From positions 1 through 15,477 of the forward strand of contig JBQDDG010000056.1 in assembly GCA_052093225.1 (NCBI GenBank): DNA of 15,477 nucleotides, written 5' to 3'. This DNA is from JB111 sp052093225. Its GTDB lineage: Bacteria; Actinomycetota; Actinomycetes; Actinomycetales; Actinomycetaceae. The notes under the pieces are model-generated. The model made no database searches. It saw only the letters and a list, made by a program, of their open reading frames with translations, and was not told where the DNA came from. Position 1 is the first letter of the stretch. The number at the start of each line of letters is the position of its first letter. Both the position numbers and the translations under genes were made by a program. Positions 12,791 to 15,477 of the stretch are shown one piece after another.

Positions 12791-13191
12791 TACTGCTGCA
12801 TGCCGGGCTGCTGGTGCTGCTGGCCGGCCTGCGGACCGTAGTTCGCCCCGGGGTAGGACTGCTGCCCCGGTGCCTGCTGCTGGTGACCGGCCTGCCCGTA
12901 GCCCTGGGGGACGGACCCGGCGGGGCCGCCGTAGGAGCCCTGGGCGGCGCCACCCTGCTCGGCGGACTGCTCGAGCTGCTCGAACTGCTCCTTGCTCAGG
13001 GCCGTCTGCGTGCCGCAGAACGTGCACTCGAGGAACCGCTTCTTCGACACCGGGAACAACGGGATGAAGAAGAGCGTGAACTTCGTGATGAGAAGGAAGA
13101 GGTGGTTGGCGGCCGGGTTGTGGCACCGGCTGCAGACGAGGTTGGCCGTCAGGACGTGTCGCCGCTTGGTGCGCGATCCCCAGATGATCAT
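12760..13191 (-). CDS. Zinc-ribbon protein with Gln/Gly/Pro-rich PGANY-repeat tail
   Basis: A 143-residue protein. Two CxxC pairs, Cys20/Cys23 (CSRC) and Cys56/Cys59 (CTFC), form a treble-clef or zinc-ribbon site split by a hydrophobic stretch (about 31-48, FLLITKFTLFFIPLFPV) that may be a membrane or packing segment. This layout is found in conserved actinobacterial 'zinc-ribbon domain-containing' proteins without known function. Residues 62-77 are Glu/Gln-rich and probably helical. The remaining ~65 residues are disordered and rich in Gln, Gly, Pro and Tyr, with PGANY twice and a QQ-P-G motif. The ATG has no Shine-Dalgarno sequence; TATCCT 6 bases upstream suggests a leaderless mRNA. The gene is followed by a duplicate of its own tail and stop. 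Confidence 0.85.
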   Translation of the reverse strand: MIIWGSRTKRRHVLTANLVCSRCHNPAANHLFLLITKFTLFFIPLFPVSKKRFLECTFCGTQTALSKEQFEQLEQSAEQGGAAQGSYGGPAGSVPQGYGQAGHQQQAPGQQSYPGANYGPQAGQQHQQPGMQQYPGANYHPQG

Positions 13192-13197
13192 GCCGGA

Positions 13198-13203
13198 AGG
13201 ATA
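13198..13203 (-). promoter_or_regulatory. Candidate -10 box of a leaderless promoter for the zinc-ribbon gene
   Basis: TATCCT on the minus strand lies exactly 6 bases before the ATG at 13191, with only TCCGGC between. No ribosome binding site is present. This is the third start in the window with a TANNNT box at the same distance. Confidence 0.5.
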
Positions 13204-13301
13204 TGGCCGCCCGGGAAGCGCACCTGACGCCGTCCCAGGGGAGAACTTCCCGCCCGCTCCCCTGCTGCTTGGCCTCCCTGCTTCTCGGCCGTGCTACCTC
13301 G

Positions 13302-13511
13302 CTACTTCTCCCGCTCGCGCTTCTCGCGGGCGAGCCGGAGCTCGGACCAGACGCCGCTGACGATGCCGACGACGGCGCCGAGGAGCACCCAGCGCCACAT
13401 GTCGCCGCGCCAGAGCCCCCACAGGCCGCCGAGGATCGCCCCGATGACGACAGAGATGATCAGCTGGGACCACTTCGGCGGGAGCGGGCGACCGGTGGGG
13501 GCATCAGGCAT
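13302..13511 (-). CDS. Small two-helix membrane protein, hypothetical
   Basis: A 69-residue protein, MPDAPTGRPLPPKWSQ onward, with two transmembrane helices (about 16-36, LIISVVIGAILGGLWGLW, and 39-59, RWVLLGAVVGIVSGVWSE) and a highly charged C-terminus (RLAREKREREK). The family is not recognised. Many actinobacteria carry such short hairpin membrane proteins with basic ends. The start is uncertain: the ATG at 13511 is preferred, while an in-frame GTG at 13553 would overlap the upstream gene by 20 bp. The gene lies 22 bp after the monooxygenase-like gene on the same strand and may be co-transcribed with it. Confidence 0.65.
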   Translation of the reverse strand: MPDAPTGRPLPPKWSQLIISVVIGAILGGLWGLWRGDMWRWVLLGAVVGIVSGVWSELRLAREKREREK

Positions 13512-13533
13512 GGGCACGACGGTACCGGGCGGG

Positions 13534-13854
13534 TCAGGGGATCTGGAGCTCACCCATCTCGTCCCAGCCCTCGCCGTCGACCTGGCGGGAGATGATCCGC
13601 GGCGTGCTCACCAGGTGCGGGCGCATGGCCTCCAGGCCGGCCGCGAAGTGCTCGCTGCTCACGTGCGGGGCCGCGCCGTCGTCGGTGAAGCCCTCGACGA
13701 GCACGTACTCGTCCGGGCGCTCGACGCTGCGGGACCACTCGAAGAACAGGTTGCCGGGCTCCTGCCGGGTCTTCTCGGTGAACTCGCGGACGATCTCCGG
13801 CCACTCCTCCACGCTCTCCGGCCTGACCGTGTACCTGACGACGATGAAGTACAT
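13534..13854 (-). CDS. Antibiotic-biosynthesis-monooxygenase (ABM) domain protein, YgiN-like
   Basis: A 106-residue protein with a single ferredoxin-like ABM fold that works as a dimer. Visible signs are the first strand YFIVVRYTVRPE, the helix EEWPEIVREFTEKTRQEPGN, the strand LFFEWSRS, then YVLVEGFTDDGA, and the helix HVSSEHFAAGLEAM with the family's typical H-x-x-S-x-H-F pattern. Members include quinol monooxygenases and heme-degrading enzymes; many have no known substrate. The ATG start is well supported by AAGGAG five bases upstream. The acidic C-terminal extension, DGEGWDEMGELQIP, is of unknown role. No pathway genes flank it, so the substrate cannot be assigned. Confidence 0.88.
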   Translation of the reverse strand: MYFIVVRYTVRPESVEEWPEIVREFTEKTRQEPGNLFFEWSRSVERPDEYVLVEGFTDDGAAPHVSSEHFAAGLEAMRPHLVSTPRIISRQVDGEGWDEMGELQIP

Positions 13855-14019
13855 CTGTGCTCCTTGTGCTCGGTGGATCTCCGCGGCGAGCGGGTCCCGC
13901 TCGCCACCAGCCTGGCACGACGCCCGTGCGTCCCGGCGTCGCTCTCGTCGCTACCCCCTGGCCCGGGGCCCGTGGATCGAGGCCCGTGCCGCCGGGGCCC
14001 GACGGCCTAGCGACGAGTG

Positions 14020-14213
14020 AGGGGCGGCCCGCCCGGGGGGGGGGGGCCCCCCGGAAAGGTGTACCACCACCGGGGTTGGGGAGAGGCACACAAGGGACAA
14101 CAGGCNNNNNNNNNNCCCCCGCCCGGGCGGCCCGTGGCTGGCCCCGGGGGCCCGCGGCCCCCGCCCGCTGTGGTAGTCGGGGGGGGCCCCGGGCGGGGCG
14201 CCGGCCGCCCCTC
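14020..14213. repeat. Imperfect fold-back repeat spanning the 10-N gap
   Basis: GAGGGGCGGCC (14020-14030) is the exact inverse complement of 14203-14213, and CGCCCGGGG (14031-14039) is that of 14187-14195, with a 7-nt bulge on the right arm. Together they give 20 paired bases around a loop holding the gap. This could be a real large hairpin or a chimeric assembly artefact. Confidence 0.55.
14106..14115. other. Assembly gap (10 N)
   Basis: A run of 10 N, different in length from the three 100-N blocks, so it was probably introduced by a different joining step. Both sides are G/C homopolymer-rich. Confidence 0.95.
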
Positions 14214-14231
14214 TGAATCGTTCTCCAGCAT

Positions 14232-14250
14232 CAGGGGTCAGGAACCCCTG
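14232..14250 (-). terminator. Hairpin after the repeat-domain protein gene
   Basis: CAGGGGT (14232-14238) and ACCCCTG (14244-14250) form a perfect 7-bp stem with a 5-nt loop, 6 bp after the stop codon on the minus strand. No T-tract follows. Position suggests a terminator for the large gene. Confidence 0.5.
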
Positions 14251-14256
14251 GGTCGG

Positions 14257-15477
14257 TCAGCGGTGTGCGGCGGGGGTGTCGGTGCCGCTGCCGTCCCAGT
14301 CACCGACATGGATCTCGTCGTCCGGCTCGCCATAGACATGCGTGATCTCGGCGTCCCCGTCGACCAGGTCGTCACGCAGCAGGAACTCATTCCCACGACG
14401 CACCGCGAACGTGTCCAGACCATCACCGTCCCAGTCACCCACCAGCACGACATCCTCGGAACGCCCGTAGGTGAACACCGTGTCCGCCCACCCGTCGGTC
14501 AGCGTGTCCCGCACGAAGTACGTCGCTCCACGACGCACCGCCAGAGTGTCCGTCGCGTTGCCGTCCCAGTCACCGACCAGCACGACATCCTCGGCCCGCC
14601 CGTAGGTCACGACCGTGTCCGCCGGACCCGACGTGATCGAGTTCCGCAGCTGGTACTCCGCACCGCGACGCACCGCGAACGTGTCCGTCCCGTCACCGTC
14701 CCAGTCACCGACCAGGATCGTGTCCCCCGACCGCCCGTAGACGATCACCTCGTCCGCAGCACCCGAACCCATCGAGTTGCGCACGTAGAACACGTTGCCC
14801 CGGCGCAGAGCGAAGGAGTCCGCGCCATCACCGTCCCAGTCCCCCACGAACACCTCGTCCCCGCTGCGACCGAACCGGAACACGTGCTCGTGCATCCCAC
14901 CCCAGTCCTCATCCACGAAGAACCCGTTCTCCAGGAGGGGCTCGGTGGAGAAGGAGGGGACCTCGACCTGGACGACGTGCTCCGTCGTCGCGTCGTTCAC
15001 GGTGAGGGACACCGTGACGGGCACGACCTGGTGACCGGACGCGTAGCCCGGCTCCTCGCCGTCGCCCAGCGTGACGAGCTCGCCGTCGACGACGGCGCGG
15101 CCCGGGACGGCCGCGACGACGCCGGTCGCCGGCTCCACGGCGGCCACCGCGGTCGCGGGAACCTCGGCGCCCGCCTGGACGGCCGTCTCGCCGTCGCCGG
15201 CCCAGAGGACGGAGACAGGCCAGCTCGCCGGGACCCGGCGCTCGTCCTGGACCACGGTGCCGTCGAGGTCGACGGAGCCCGCGTCGTCGAGGACGGAGGG
15301 GCCGGACACCTCGAGGGTGTCCACCAGCGGGCGAATCTCGATCTCCGACCACTCGCCGGCCGCGTCGTCCCACATGCCGTGCTCGGGGTGGACGCCGATC
15401 ATCGACCAGCCCGAGAAGCCGCCCCGGTCCGGGGTGGAGTTAGGGGACTTGCCGACGTTGCCGTTGGTCAGGTACTC
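14257..15477 (-). CDS. Probable secreted protein with five Asp-rich FG-GAP/VCBS-like repeats, 5' part outside window
   Basis: The reading frame is open from the right edge to the TGA at 14257, giving the last 406 residues of a larger protein. The first ~30 residues (NGNVGKSPNSTPDRGGFSGWS) and the following beta-rich, acidic region (EIEIRPLVDTLEVSGPSVL, Ig-like in appearance) are not recognised. The C-terminus has five units of exactly 45 residues, each with VGDWDGDGxDTFAVRRG or a variant and then Y-V-R-N-S. DWDGDGxD resembles calcium-binding DxDxDG loops of FG-GAP/VCBS beta-propeller blades. Such domains are common at the end of secreted enzymes of Micrococcales and probably aid substrate or cell-surface attachment. 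The enzyme domain and signal peptide would lie outside the window, so function is open. The third and fifth units (GNATD, GSGTD) have degenerate loops, and the last, TPAAHR, is truncated. Confidence 0.85.
   Translation of the reverse strand, partial: EYLTNGNVGKSPNSTPDRGGFSGWSMIGVHPEHGMWDDAAGEWSEIEIRPLVDTLEVSGPSVLDDAGSVDLDGTVVQDERRVPASWPVSVLWAGDGETAVQAGAEVPATAVAAVEPATGVVAAVPGRAVVDGELVTLGDGEEPGYASGHQVVPVTVSLTVNDATTEHVVQVEVPSFSTEPLLENGFFVDEDWGGMHEHVFRFGRSGDEVFVGDWDGDGADSFALRRGNVFYVRNSMGSGAADEVIVYGRSGDTILVGDWDGDGTDTFAVRRGAEYQLRNSITSGPADTVVTYGRAEDVVLVGDWDGNATDTLAVRRGATYFVRDTLTDGWADTVFTYGRSEDVVLVGDWDGDGLDTFAVRRGNEFLLRDDLVDGDAEITHVYGEPDDEIHVGDWDGSGTDTPAAHR
14281..14890 (-). repeat. Five tandem 135-bp coding repeats
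   Basis: The plus-strand word GTCCCAGTC (complement of the GDWDG codons) recurs at 14293, 14428, 14563, 14698 and 14833, an exact 135-bp period. Neighbouring units share long identical DNA stretches, for example CCAGCACGACATCCTCGG in the units at 14428 and 14563, not only protein similarity. This suggests recent duplication or conversion between units. Confidence 0.9.

Larger units (their letters stand above)
13855..14256. other. Noncoding, extremely GC-rich region with a gap
   Basis: No credible gene in about 400 bp. The first 150 bp look like ordinary intergenic DNA with the promoter of the ABM-domain gene. From 14020 the base composition changes to runs of G and C (11 G then 6 C at 14036-14052) with fold-back symmetry around a 10-N gap. 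Low-quality contig ends are likely here. Confidence 0.7.

Noticed and set aside
1..15477. tRNA or rRNA genes
   Set aside because: No cloverleaf with a TTCGAATCC-like T arm or conserved rRNA segment was seen on either strand.

Overview
The window is high-GC DNA with strong third-position G/C bias, GTG starts and probable leaderless promoters. Its gene content is nrdHIE with NrdR-type boxes, NarL-type two-component regulation, LuxS plus MTA/SAH nucleosidase, oligopeptidase B, and a secreted protein with tandem Asp-rich repeats. This fits an actinobacterium, most likely of the order Micrococcales; the genus is inference and cannot be fixed from the sequence alone. It is a draft scaffold: three 100-N blocks (3266-3365, 7988-8087, 9445-9544) and one 10-N block (14106-14115) interrupt it, and at least three of the four lie beside repeats or fold-back sequence.

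Left part (1-2670, minus strand): the class Ib ribonucleotide reductase operon nrdH-nrdI-nrdE, in that transcription order. nrdE runs off the left edge. Upstream of nrdH are two NrdR-box-like sites exactly 32 bp apart, then about 600 bp without a convincing gene (2668-3265). That stretch holds DnaA-box-like sequences, a nested palindrome, and a 71-bp palindromic element plus an extra half copy.

Centre left (3466-7378): a sensor kinase and NarL-family response regulator (minus strand, ATGA overlap) face an ABC-2 type transporter (ATPase plus permease, plus strand, ATGA overlap). The 204-bp divergent region holds a 16-bp imperfect direct repeat at 21-bp spacing, a good candidate operator. The natural reading is a stress- or compound-sensing system controlling its own exporter. 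A row of four hairpins follows the permease.

Centre (7713-9230, plus strand): luxS, cut by a gap, then an MTA/SAH nucleosidase. Together these make the two-step S-adenosylhomocysteine recycling route that releases AI-2 precursor. A small single-pass membrane protein follows. A second copy of the 71-bp palindrome lies between it and the convergent yihY-like gene.

Right part (9545-15477, minus strand): a YihY/BrkB-family membrane protein whose C-terminus runs into a 30-bp tandem repeat and a gap; oligopeptidase B, 4 bp upstream of it; a zinc-ribbon protein with a Gln/Gly/Pro-rich PGANY-repeat tail whose last segment, stop codon included, is duplicated downstream; a small two-helix membrane protein; an ABM-fold monooxygenase-like protein; a GC-extreme fold-back region with a gap; and the C-terminal half of a probably secreted protein ending in five exact 135-bp repeats.

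The least explained items are the 71-bp palindromic repeat family, the direct-repeat operator, the hairpin row before luxS, and the duplicated stop-containing tail.
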